Positions 1-10,549 of a stretch of DNA of 64,000 nt are shown one piece after another. This stretch comes from Mariannaea sp. PMI_226 (Eukaryota > Ascomycota > Sordariomycetes > Hypocreales > Nectriaceae): positions 558,001 through 622,000 of the forward strand of contig JANFOG010000014.1 in assembly GCA_024336345.1 (NCBI GenBank), read 5' to 3'. How positions within the stretch are numbered: position 1 is the stretch's first letter; each line of letters starts with the position of its first letter. The notes under the pieces were generated by a model. The model was not told the DNA's origin. It saw nothing but the letters and a program-made list of their open reading frames with translations, and made no database searches. The position numbers and the translations under genes are program-made.

Positions 1-920
1 AGGAGAAACTTGAGGTTCTGACCCGCGGCGTAAACACCGAAATGTTCAACCCGACAAGAAGAAGTGAAGAACTTCGAAAAGAGCTGGCCCCGAATGGAGA
101 AATCATCTTTGTGACTGTCTCCCGTATTGCGGGCGAAAAGGGATTTGATTTTCTCGCCAAGGCTGCCAAGGAGCTCGATGCTCGTGGCCTCAACTTCAAA
201 CTTTACATTGTGGGTGGCAACCGAAATGCCGACGTTGAGCGGGAAGTTCACGAAATGTTTGATCCTCTCAGGGAGAAGGGCAAGGTTATCTTTGCTGGTT
301 TCAAGGTTGGCGAGGACCTTGCCACCGCTTATGCCAGTGGAGATGTCTTCCTGCACTGCTCTGTTACCGAGACTTTTGGCCTCGTAGTCCTCGAGTCAAT
401 GGCCAGTGGCGTTCCAGTGGTGGCTCGAGATGAGGGAGGCCCTTCCGACATTGTGAAGCACGGGGAGAACGGATTCCTCGTGCCTCCTAACGATCTCGAC
501 GCCTTTGTTACGAAGGCCATGAAGCTGGGACAGGACCATGCCCTCCGCGCGCGGATGAGCGCGGCATCCAGGGCTGCAGCGTTGGAGGCGACATGGGAAA
601 AGATCAACAACAAGGTCGCGTGGCGTATGGCCGACACTATCGCGGAGAGAAATAACGAGAGAAGCAGTCCCGAGACTCGGCAGCTGAGTAAAGCGGGCCT
701 AGATTCGCAGCAGCTTGTCCCCATCTACGGTTGGCTCATGATGAACGATGCTATGCGAGATACTGTTACTCGTCGCGTGGTAGATGCACGTCTCATGGGT
801 GGACTAGGTATCATCCTCTCCTTTTGGATGGTGACGGGCTGGTACATGGTGTTTACGGAGTGTTTTCTTTGGGCTAAGGGCCGATGGAGGGAGGCAGAGC
901 GAGCAAAGAAGATTATCTAA
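1..920 (+). CDS. GT4-family glycosyltransferase, C-terminal part (5' end outside window)
   Basis: The frame is open from base 3, so the first ATG at 42 is internal and the gene begins left of the window. The visible part is the C-terminal nucleotide-sugar-binding half of a GT-B fold glycosyltransferase group 1 (GT4) enzyme. It shows the VSRIAGEKGFDFL segment with its Arg and Lys, a YIVGG strand, and the retaining E-x7-E motif in TETFGLVVLE, followed by MASGVPVVA and GENGFLV. Such enzymes move a sugar from a nucleotide donor to a lipid, sterol or glycan acceptor; the acceptor cannot be read here. After the catalytic domain comes a hydrophobic stretch (about residues 255-280 counted from the ATG at 42) and a basic tail, which suggests membrane anchoring. 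Resemblance to SQD2-like and fungal mannosyltransferases is from memory; exact specificity is unknown. The stop is TAA at 918-920. Confidence 0.85.
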   Translation, partial: EKLEVLTRGVNTEMFNPTRRSEELRKELAPNGEIIFVTVSRIAGEKGFDFLAKAAKELDARGLNFKLYIVGGNRNADVEREVHEMFDPLREKGKVIFAGFKVGEDLATAYASGDVFLHCSVTETFGLVVLESMASGVPVVARDEGGPSDIVKHGENGFLVPPNDLDAFVTKAMKLGQDHALRARMSAASRAAALEATWEKINNKVAWRMADTIAERNNERSSPETRQLSKAGLDSQQLVPIYGWLMMNDAMRDTVTRRVVDARLMGGLGIILSFWMVTGWYMVFTECFLWAKGRWREAERAKKII

Positions 921-3900
921 GGGGGTGAGGAAGAGGAAGATGGATCGCTGCATCGTTAAGGATTGATTAAGGTTACATTTACAAAGCATGTAGATGGGGA
1001 AGGGGTGTTTTTGGCGTACAGTCTCATGCAGGTTGAGATGACAGACGGATCGTCTCGGCTGGCTTGGAGTTCTTTAGTTCTCCATACGTGTTCGGAGTTA
1101 TGAACGATCTTTTTTTCTTCTCTTTTCTTTTCATACTTTTTTTTTTCTTTTTGCGACGGCTAGATACGCTTATGATACCACGCTGAATATATGACGTTTA
1201 TATTTATCCAAACTTGTTGCTGTATCCCTCAGACTTTTGACTTCCTAGTTGTTTTGGAGGGTTAACTGAATTAGGTCGCAAGAAATAGATCCAGGATTGC
1301 CAATGTTATTCCATACGAGTTGCCTTAATTGCTCCAAGCAAATACTAATCATGAATTCAAGCACTGTACCTTAGTTTGACAAGCGCATTGCTGGTTACAG
1401 CTTGATATGGGACTTCTGGTCCAGTCAGTGTGTTGGGGACAAAGTTCGCGCCTTCGGCATATGCGATTTAAATTACCTAAATCCATTTTTTTTCACTTGC
1501 TTGCCGCTAATTGATTGGCTCGTATACGTAATTGTAACCCTTATTAAACAACCGCGATAGACTGCAGACAAGGGACGAGGACACTACTCAATACAGCTTG
1601 TTTTTGCTCTGACTTTTGACTTTTTCTTTCTTTGTGTATGAATTATGACTTGTGTTTCCATTTGATCAAATGGGTCTCTTCATTTCCATCTAATCTATTG
1701 GCTAATTTCTCTTTTCTTCCGAGTTTATGGTGAGGCTGTTCTGAATAGCTTGTCGTGACTGTTTCGCACGGCTTTCTTCTGAATTTCGAGCCCCGCGGTA
1801 AGTTGGTAGTAGGTTCTTTGGTCGTGGGATTTTCCTTTCAACGAATCGGCTTCATAGTGAACCTAGTTTTGTCGTCAATTCAATGTATTCGAAGAGAGCC
1901 GACGGATAAGTACTGTGTTGGTGAAACCTCGAATGCGCATTGTGATGGGGCTGCGAAAGCTCCTGAATGAGGCATGGTAGATTAAGGGGATATGTACATT
2001 TACTTGTAGTTGCAGCGCAGGATGCACGGATCATTTCCGTATATCTCTCTATCTACAGTAGGTAGGTATCCTACATATCCGGTTGAGACACGGCGATGAC
2101 CTAATGGTGTGTGGTCGCAATTACGGAAGTGTTCTCAGCTTGAAAGTGTTGGATGGACCACGGAAATACAAATTATGTCTATAGTAGTAGAGGATGCCCC
2201 TCGTATCTGTATCCAGGGTTATAACGTTGGGAAGAGGATCATCATTACACATGAAGCCAGTGGCGGTCTTCTAAAAATACTCAAGTTTGTTATCGTGTAT
2301 TTGAAATATTAAATAATCATATAATAGATTTAGTCTATTATTATTCCGTTAGAACCCTAGGCCACGGTTGGGACGTCATGTCGGACAGTATTCTAGCCTA
2401 CCACAGCATGGTCCCCCTGGGGGGTGGTGGGGTTGAGGGATCGAGAGTGCGTTAGTGCACTGGCTAAATACTATGTCGCCGGACTATCCATGAGAAAAAA
2501 GGGGACTTTGGGGTATCAGCAGTGAGAAGCAAACTCCTTAGGGCTAAGAATTGGGCGTGATGCGGCCATTCGTGAAATGAACCCCGACCATGACTCCATG
2601 ACTAACCAGGTTGTGCGTGGTGGTTCCGAACGGGGCACGTGGATGGGGCCCTGTCGAGATTACCTGTACCTGGCACGAAAGACAGTGGCTCTCTTTCGAT
2701 TTTCTTCATGCTAGGCTCGTATTCTGTCCTTTGCTTCCCTGCTCGGAGCGTTTTTGTTTGATCTTGACTATTCTTTTTTTGCTTTAAATTGCATTCCTTC
2801 GACTGCAAGGTGTTTACTGAACTGGGCTGGGCTTGGCTGGAGAGGGGGGGATAAGCGAGCGGTGTCAAAAAGTAGATAACTTTATGCGGAGGATCTACAG
2901 ACATGCCATACTATGGAGTAGTACGAGAACTTAATGATAGAATTAGGTGAGTGGCATTTCCGAAAAAACATGGGTGCCGCCAATTCTTGCCTGTCTTTCT
3001 TTTGGCTTTGTAATTGCCAAGAACCAGAAGATGAACATGAAACTCTGTTTTCGATATGGACAATACCAATATCACTCCACGAGTTGCGTCCTCACTCTGC
3101 ACGTGGGAGTGTAGAGTGAGTGAATGAATGAGGTTGCTGTTGTCTTCTTGGAGGATTTGCAGCATGACTCTGGTTTGTATGATCCCCGGGTCTGTCGGCC
3201 GCCTGCTGCTGAAACACGGCTATTCCAACATTAGGCAGGTGTGTGTGTGTGTTCACACACATTTTTTTTATTGTTTGTTCTTTTTTGGTTGACTGATTTA
3301 GTGATCAAACGACTTGAGGGTTCGTTCTTCAGTGAGATTTCATCTACAACACGACGGAATGGAGGACACTGGCGACTGGTTGTAGTGTAGTATGGATTGA
3401 GTTTCTCTAGGTTGGACTGACTATTGTAATCGTCTCTCAACTTGGAATCTTACTCCGCGATAGGGAACAACGACGCTAGGAACAAATTAAACATAAAGTT
3501 AACAGGATAGCAAGGAGATACGAGTGGCCTAGGCAAGCTTGATCATGTTTTAAAAAAGTACTCGAGCTTGAGTCAGCGCCTTTCGATGAACTGTCGTGAT
3601 CTGTCGGATATACGGATTACACTGGGACCGGAAACCTGGCGATGAAACACGATTTTCTTCATACTGGGGTTGATCTCGTACGTATGTAATCCAATAATCT
3701 ACTTGGGCTCCCCAGGGAGCTGGGATGGGACCTTGCAACACTCTATCTGATCCTCCCGCTGAGCTTCCCGTCCGAATGAGGACTTTGTCTGGGTGCACGC
3801 ATTCGAACCTTGGGACGCCCAGCGTGGTAATTAGATTGGCTATGGAGCAAGGGCGGAGCTGGATCCTAGTTAGTTAGTCGGCGTTCAGCTTTGGTCCTTT

Positions 3901-4286
3901 GATAGACAACCCGGAAACGAAACAAGGAGGTTTTCTCGCCTTGCTGGGGGAAGGGGGGGGGCCTCCCCCCTTGGCAGATACATGCCGTAATTATTATACA
4001 AAGTCCCCAAAATGCTTATTTAGTTTTACTTTGGTAGTAGTATGTATGTGTTTACTCTATGTGCGCATAATTCTTCTGATATACTTAAACATCTAGCCGC
4101 CTAGGTACAGTTCTAGTGTGAATATCCCTTTCTCATCTTCTTTGCTTCGTTGTGAACTGGTTTCTTCTAACGATTAATTGTTTTGTTTCTTTTAACTCTT
4201 GTTCCTGTCAACTTGGCCATCTATTGCTTACTTTGAACATTTGTTTTTAAGCTTCTTCAACTGCCACTCCTAGAAACAGAAACACG
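921..4286. other. Intergenic, 3.4 kb, no supported gene
   Basis: The stretch lies between the GT4 gene and the chitosanase. It begins with the presumed 3' UTR of the GT4 gene and a T/C-rich tract (about 1105-1155). Small open frames are present, but none shows family motifs or splice-compatible extensions. A GT/AC microsatellite hairpin followed by a T-run lies near 3239-3272. A G/C palindrome lies at 3951-3972. The last 150 bases before 4287 are CT-rich, as is common in promoters of filamentous fungi. I saw no tRNA. Confidence 0.6.
3951..3972. repeat. G-run/C-run inverted repeat
   Basis: AAGGGGGG at 3951-3958 pairs perfectly with CCCCCCTT at 3965-3972 around a six-base centre. It sits about 315 bases upstream of the chitosanase start. 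It could form a hairpin or simply be a chance low-complexity palindrome. Confidence 0.6.
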
Positions 4287-5742
4287 ATGACTGGCCTCCG
4301 AGGCTCCCTTTTGGCGGCTACCGCCCTCCTCGGTCTATCTTCTGCTCTCGACCTCCCCGCCAACCTCAAATCGTTCTACGACGTTGTTTCGAAGGGAAAA
4401 TGTTCAAATGTTCTTTCTGATGGCTTCTACAGTTCGGAGGATTCCGCGAGTAAGTACAGTTTAACTAAATGGAAACATGGACATGAACAAAAAGAACTAC
4501 AAGTTCGAAGACTGAGACGAGACGGGGGGGTTGGATCGTATGTACATTCAAGCTAATTCTATGATAACAAAAAAGATGCTGTTTACTGCGGTGACCACCT
4601 CGAAGACTGGGGCATCGTCTACCTCCAAGGCACCAACAATGATTTGGTCAACATGGACATTGACTGCGACGGCATTCAGGGCAGCCCTGCCGACGACGGC
4701 CGCTGCGGAAAGTCGGGCGACACCCAGTCTGATACTTCCTTCGAGGACGCAATCTCAGGTTACACCAACGGCGCTGTTAAGAACCTCGATGCCAACGCCA
4801 TCCCATATGTTGTCTTTGGCAATGTCAAGAACAACCCCGGTGACAACTACAAAGAATTCAAGCCCCAGGAGTACGGAGTCGAGCCCCTGAGCATTATGGC
4901 TGTTGTGTGCGACGGCAAGATGGTACGCCCTCAAGCCCCCCCCCTCTCTCCCTCTCTGGAGAATTATGTGCCTTGGGTAAGGCGCCCGGTAATGGGAAAC
5001 TTGGGCTAATATTATCCTCTCTCTCTCTCGCTACAGGTCCTCGGTGTTTGGGGTGATGAGAACGGTTCTGACAACGCCCACCCAGTTGTGGGTGAGGCTT
5101 CCATCTCGCTTGCTACTCTTTGCTTCGGAAAGGGCATGAACGGTAACAATGGCCACGGCGAGAACGATGTCCTGTACATTGCCTTCACCGGCAAGGACGC
5201 TGTGCCCGGCGCCTCCGCCAACTGGGCGGCCACAAGCGCCGACCAATTCGAGCAGAGCATCTCTGAGCTCGGCAACAAGCTCGTCGCCAAGATCGGAGGC
5301 GGTTCAGTTCCCCCAGGCGGCACCAATTTTCCTCCTGCCAGCACTGGTGCTCCTCCTCCTGCCAGCACTGGCGCTCCTCCTCCTGCGAGCGCTGCAATTC
5401 CTCCTCCTGCTGTCACTCCCATTTTCCCCCCTCCATCCGGTCCTAGCCAACCTCATACTCCTGTCGTTCCTCCCCCCGTGCAAACCCCTGCTGGTGGTGG
5501 TGGTAGTGGTAGTGGTAGTGGTGCATGTGCGTGGGAGGGTCATTGTCTCGGTAAGAATTCAGTCCCCTTCCCTTCCCTCTTCCCGCTCGACCTCGTGTGT
5601 CGAAACAGGGGAAAAATATTGGCTTTGTGCGGCGATTAACGAGCGAATAGGTGCTGTCTGCACAACCTTCGACGACTGCTCCGACGAGTTGGTCTGCACC
5701 AACGGCAAGTGCTCTGAGGATTCTGAGGGGTCCGAGGAATGA
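4287..5742 (+). CDS. Secreted GH75 endo-chitosanase with Pro/Thr linker and Cys-rich tail
   Basis: The model has four exons: 4287-4449, 4576-4922, 5037-5550 and 5651-5742 (371 residues). It hydrolyses beta-1,4 links in chitosan outside the cell. Residues 1 to about 20 form a signal peptide. The GH75 core includes [23 protein letters not shown], the WGDENG aspartate and the [12 protein letters not shown] glutamate; the last two match the catalytic pair reported for Fusarium chitosanase. After the core comes a linker with repeated PPPASTGA units. Then follows a six-cysteine C-terminal module (CAWEGHC ... CTTFDDC ... VCTNGKC) and an acidic end. The module is joined by the last intron: the codon for its GAVC segment spans 5550/5651. 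Intron 1 has the acceptor at 4574-4575, chosen because the nearer AG leads to a stop. The enzyme is usual for mycoparasites, entomopathogens and saprotrophs. Confidence 0.93.
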
Positions 5743-6393
5743 GTCTTACGATATCGTTGAATGTATATATCCGGGTCTAACCCAGCTGTCCACGGCGACG
5801 GCAAGGAACTTTCTTTTGGGGTCTAAAGATATGGTGGGCCAGGATGGGGAGGTTAAAGCTCGTTTGCACCAAACCTGGGGGAATTGCGTGTACATAACAT
5901 TCCTCACAAACGGCGTTGTTGTGCTTTGAATGTTACATCTCCTACCTTCTTCTTCTGTATGCGCCTCCTGTGCGTATACTCTACGGCAGCAGGTACTACA
6001 TCTTGATTTAATGAACAGCCAATAGTAATAGAGGATCTAAAACATAGGAAACTTATACCAATCGCTGTTTTTTCAGAACCTGGTGCATCCTGAGACGAGC
6101 TGATCTTGAAGTTGAGTTGTTGTGGGAGGGGGATGAGCAATGGCGTACGAATTACTGATAGTAATGAGCTGAGTGAAGTACAGTTATGAGATGAAAGATT
6201 CAAGTTACCGTAGTCTCTGTTTATGGTCAATGGCCAAGTGGTCAAATATATGGAAATCTCTTCTGGGTTAGTAGATAGCATCTTCTAATAATCCAACATG
6301 GAGTACGAACTTGAGATAACAAGACGAGCAAACTTTACTCTGGCATAATGTCATTTTGTCTGGCTATCTGTTTATCGGTCTGTATTTCATCAA
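5743..6393. other. Intergenic between convergent chitosanase and nucleotidase-like genes
   Basis: This 650-base stretch holds the 3' ends of two convergent genes. I see no coding signal or structured RNA. Confidence 0.6.
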
Positions 6394-8678
6394 TCATGAG
6401 TGTACCATAGTAATGCGTCCGTCATTCACTGGCGCAATGCATCTCGTCCAATCAACCGTCATCTCGCCCTCCTTGAGGGGATCGCAGACGCCCGACTTGA
6501 CACCCGCTATCTTCACCCACCTCGCCCAGAACTTGCGCATCAACAAAATTTCGAAATCCAGCCTGGCGGCTCCGTCCCGGGCATCCTGCTCCTCCAAGCC
6601 ATCGTGGCCGCTGCCGCCGCCATTGCCATTCTCGTCGTCGCTCTCGCTCTCCGGGTTTTCGTGGTGCGGCAGGACGTTGACGCTGAACCGTCGGCGGAAG
6701 AATTTGGCCCACGGGTCTTCCGGGTCCTCGGCGATCTTGTTGCGGGCTCTCGCGGGTAGCTGGGCGGCCAGGGGGCTGAGGCTGGGGAAGTCGAACTTCT
6801 TCTTCTCGTAAACGGGCGAGATGGGCGTTTCGCAGCTCTGGGCTACGTCGACCCAGTGCTGGGAGAGGTGCTTCCACTTGCCAACGGTTCGTAGACCCAT
6901 AAAGTACTGACGGAGCATAGCGGAGATGAGAATGCCGTTCTCTTCCTCGATGATTTCTTCGGCTTCGCCACCGTCTGACTTGACAAGGAGACTGGTGAAG
7001 CCATCTATAATAAAGATTCTATTGTTAGCACAAGGCGAGCTTTTTTTTTAATTCTCTAGGAGAGCTGAAAGTTGGCAATAATTTTCCTGCGACTTACCTT
7101 TTCCTCGTCCCATATATCCTCTCGTTGCGAGAACATACTTTCTCTCGGGATCATATGTCTCGCCACCAATCTCAAGGGATAGTACCCTGTTGCCTCGAGG
7201 CAGCTTAGGGTCGAATGAGAATCGGATGCCCGACACCTGTGGGAACCGGCCCTCAAGAGCGGGATACATTGACACACCGTTCTCGAGAGCATCCCAGATA
7301 GCCTGACCTGTGACTCTCAGCACCACACAGGGGTCCTCAAAGGGGAAGCACGTGGTAATGTCCTTGATACGGATAGAACCAGGAGGGTAGATTTGGTCAC
7401 CGCGGATCGTGCCAGAGGCCATGATGGTGCAGTCGGCGTTGTGGTGCTGGCGCATGACGTCGCAGACAAAGTTTCCCATGTTGGACTCCTTGGTTCGGAC
7501 GGTGCTGAAACGGGCATCCAGCGGGGTGGCGGTCCATCCGACGGGTTTGGCCAGGGACTGCTGTAGCTTTGACGTGAGATCGTTGACCAATTCTACGGTA
7601 GGCTGATGCTCCTCGATATCCGAGGCTACGTCTCGTCGCCAGATGTCAAAGTCCCAGCGCTTCGGGTCGTCTGGCTTGCGACGGGCCTCGACGTAACTGA
7701 GATTCTTGAAGTCGGTGCCGGAACGGAGGACGTGAGTTCCGTTGATGAAGTTGTGAGCGTAGTAGTGGTCATGTCCGCCGAGGATGATGTCGATGAGACC
7801 GTCAGTCTGCTGCGCCAACTTATCGTCGTTGGGTTCTCGCTGATGACTGAGGCAGATGATGATTTCAGCACCCTGCTCACGCAGCTGGGGGACGAGCTTC
7901 TTGGCAGTCTCAGTGGCAGACTTGTAGATGAGGTTGGGAGGCAGAGTGTTTATCGTCTCGAGCCACTCCCTCTCGCCCAGGCCAATCAGGCCAACCTTGA
8001 TGCCGTTGGAGGTGGTCATCATGTGGGTGCGCTTGGCGTTGCCCATGGGCACGTCCTCGCCCAGGGCGGGATCGAGGACGTTGGCCAACAGCCAGGGGAA
8101 GTTGCACTGTCCTGAGAGGTGCTCATACTGCTGGACGCCAAAGTCGAAATCGTGGTTCTGCCAGGGAGAAAAAGAATGATGTCAGTTCACCGGATCGGGC
8201 CGGAGTGGCTCGACTTACCCACCCCTACGCATGAGCAGTCTGTCCCAATGAGGTTGAGCACTGGTACCATGTGTTGACCTATGTTTTGTTGTTAGCAGTC
8301 TGATATATACCTAATGTGTCTATATGTATGCATAATATAAGATCAAGAGGTTCCCTCTGTCTTCATATATCCAAACTCATATTTGGACTTACCCTTGGTC
8401 ACTGTGCTCTCAAGACTGGGGTTAAACGCATCTCCAGAGAACAGAGTCAAGGCCTTGGGTTGGTCCTTGTACTGCTCGCCTTCCTGGTACTCTCGGACTA
8501 GGCTGATGAATCTCGGCAGGCCACCGACGGGCTCCGCGCTGGAGGGATCGAGATGATAGACATCATTGTAGTGGATGAGTCGCAGATCGGGCGGTGAATC
8601 AGCGGTTCCTGCGCTGTCAACTCTCCCCGAGGCGTAAGTCACCTGGGGCTTGGAGGTGACACTTGGATCGTTGGCCAT
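6394..8678 (-). CDS. 5'-nucleotidase-like metallophosphoesterase
   Basis: Exons in transcript order are 8678-8393, 8278-8223, 8157-7098 and 7004-6394 (670 residues). The N-terminal half is a calcineurin-like metallophosphoesterase of the UshA/5'-nucleotidase type, with HYNDVYHL, FSGDAFNPS, GNHDFDFG and GGHDHYYA metal-binding motifs. The C-terminal half is the 5_nucleotid_C domain, with NMGNFVCDVMR, ASGTIRGDQI and the FPFEDP substrate-binding loop. An acidic, Gly-rich insertion lies at about residues 575-610. I see no signal peptide, so it is probably intracellular, acting on nucleotides or another small phosphoester. The first motif reads D-V-Y-H instead of the usual D-x-H, which occurs in a divergent eukaryotic subgroup. 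Intron 2 splits the GNHD motif and uses GTGGGT as donor; the better-looking GTAAGT four bases downstream would shift the frame. A CACGTG box lies about 310 bases upstream of the start. Confidence 0.9.
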
Positions 8679-8728
8679 TTTTTGGGGTTGCTAAGTGTGT
8701 TCCGGCGCACGTAGATGGAGACTAGAAG

Positions 8729-8752
8729 AAAATAAATAAATAAATAAATAAA
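8729..8752. repeat. (AAAT)n microsatellite
   Basis: About six AAAT units lie 50-75 bases upstream of the nucleotidase-like start codon, probably in its 5' UTR or core promoter. Confidence 0.85.
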
Positions 8753-8984
8753 TTTTGTTTCGTTGTTTCGGATGTTTGGGAATGATCAGCTTTCTCAAGG
8801 ATTTGAGAAAAAAATAAACAAACACACGAAAAACACACACACACAGCGCACAAAGAGTCCCTGGTGAGGTTTTGGGTGGAAATGAAGCTCTTTCGGCGAC
8901 CAAGCGAGGCGCAGTTCGCAAGCCAAACGCTAGTTGTATCAAGTTCCGCAATGGCAACTTGCAGCAATCCAACGTCAGACAGGG

Positions 8985-8990
8985 CACGTG
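8985..8990. promoter_or_regulatory. CACGTG E-box
   Basis: A palindromic CACGTG lies in the context GGGCACGTGACC, about 310 bases upstream of the nucleotidase-like gene. This is the core recognised by fungal bHLH factors, including the phosphate regulators Pho4 and NUC-1 and also Cbf1. A link to phosphate control is inference from the downstream gene type; one such hexamer is expected by chance every 4 kb or so. Confidence 0.35.
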
Positions 8991-9688
8991 ACCAAAAAAT
9001 TCACAATTTCTGAACGCGAATTCAAGCTTGTAGACTCCTTGGGTTGTGAGAAATGACTTTTTTTTTTCTGTTTTGGTCGTGGCGTGTTGCAAGCAGATAG
9101 ATTGGGCCAGTTCAGGTTGTCAGGCGTGGGAAATACGCAACGTGTTGGAAAGGCTTCCTGGCCTCATCAATGGCTACAGCCAGTCGAGTCGGAGTCCAGC
9201 CCAGCCCAGCCATCAGGTGGCTTACTATGTAAACTACGGTAAGCAAGGTACCCTATTATGTAGGTCCAGAAAGAATTACTCAATCAGAAGCCCGGCATTA
9301 GCTATTGTGGGACAGTTGAAAGTACGCTTGTTGGGCGGAACGATGACCCCGCGGCATCCGTCGACTGGGGTTCCGGGGACTGCATTGCTTGTGCAATAAA
9401 TAATCAGATGAGAGAGGCAGAGTAATGAGGGGTGATGGAGGGGTAAAGTCAGCCTAAAAGACAGGGATCAATTCGTTGCGTTTATGCCATAGGAACGAAC
9501 AGGTAGCTTTTTGTTGACGAATTGTTATCTTTTTCATGAACTGGCTAAGACATTACCATTAAGAATAATTATGTAGCTCCTCCCCCTATTGACGACAGTG
9601 AGTTATCAGGAAGTAAATACAGAAGAGAAAAGGAATGGCGGTTTCGTAGAGACTCAAGTCAAGAGTCAAATGAATTAGTTGGAAAACT

Positions 9689-10549
9689 TCACCTCAGAAT
9701 CTCCAGCTCGTCTGGCAGCGGGCTCCCCTCGACCCAGGCCGCAATGCTCTTAGCAAACAACTCGGGCTTCTGCAGGTTCCACGTATGCACGGCGCCCCTC
9801 ACCACGGCTCCCAAAGATCCTTCCACGGGCATCTCCCTCCCCATCCTCCTCACCGCCTCGACGTCGTCCATGCTGTCCGCCGCCACGGATAGCGTCCTCA
9901 CCTCCAGCGCGCGCACGTCTTCCCAGCTCAGCTCCCTCAGGCCCGCGTCCACCTGCTGGATCACGTCCCACCGTCGGTTCCTGCGCATCTCGTCGAGTAG
10001 CTCGTCGTGGCGCAGCATGCCTCTGCGGGAGGCCACCTGGAAATAGAGCCAGGGGGGGACGACGTCGAGGAGGAACCACATTAGGTAATAGGTGATGCTG
10101 GGGTGGTCGACGATCCAAGCCCAGTGGCGTTCCATGGGATGGCCCGCTGTAACAAAGGCTGAGAGCACCAGCTCTGGGTGTCTCTTGCAGAGGCGCAAGG
10201 TGACGAACCCGCCCATGGATAGCCCGACGACGTGGGCTTGGCCTTCCTTTGAATGGTTTATGATGATGGAGGCCACGCGATCGGCTGAGGAGGAGAGGTC
10301 AGCGGGGAGTACGTCTCGAGACTGGGAGTGGCCGCTTATATCGAGAGCTAGTATGTGATAGTCGTCGAGATGGGAAATCACATATGCCCATTCAAGATGT
10401 GAACTGAGTAGACCGTGGAGGAGGATGATGGTAGTAGGTTTGTCGTCGTTGAGACTGACAAAGAAGAGCCCTGGTTCGGGTTCTGGAGATTCTGAGGCCA
10501 TGTTCAACTCTTTTTGTTTTGTCACTTTGCGGTGGCGGAACCAAGACAA
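9689..10549 (-). CDS. Alpha/beta-hydrolase fold protein
   Basis: This is a single exon of 286 residues; an alternative start at 10501 would give 270. It is a small soluble hydrolase of the AB_hydrolase_1/6 type. Visible landmarks are the oxyanion-hole HG in ILLHGLLSSHLEW, the LDISGHSQS strand, the nucleophile elbow GLSMGG (Ser), a likely acid in VAADSMDD, and the catalytic His in AVHTWNLQKPE. A cap of four or five helices lies between the nucleophile and the acid, containing a hydrophobic YYLMWFLLDVVPPWLYF stretch. I see no signal peptide. The substrate is unknown; esterase, lipase or lactonase are all possible. The MASESPE start at 10501 leaves a more typical N-terminus, but the longer frame has no feature against it. 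Confidence 0.85.
   Translation of the reverse strand: MSWFRHRKVTKQKELNMASESPEPEPGLFFVSLNDDKPTTIILLHGLLSSHLEWAYVISHLDDYHILALDISGHSQSRDVLPADLSSSADRVASIIINHSKEGQAHVVGLSMGGFVTLRLCKRHPELVLSAFVTAGHPMERHWAWIVDHPSITYYLMWFLLDVVPPWLYFQVASRRGMLRHDELLDEMRRNRRWDVIQQVDAGLRELSWEDVRALEVRTLSVAADSMDDVEAVRRMGREMPVEGSLGAVVRGAVHTWNLQKPELFAKSIAAWVEGSPLPDELEILR

Larger units (their letters stand above)
8679..9688. other. Promoter side of the nucleotidase-like gene and 3' side of the hydrolase
   Basis: This 1-kb stretch holds the upstream region of the minus-strand metallophosphoesterase. It contains an AAAT microsatellite (8729-8752), a short CA run near 8835, and a CACGTG hexamer (8985-8990). Open frames here are low-complexity and unsupported. 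Confidence 0.6.

Noticed and set aside
5012..5546. Open frames on both strands over the chitosanase linker
   Set aside because: They are shadows of the PPPASTGA repeat region in other frames.
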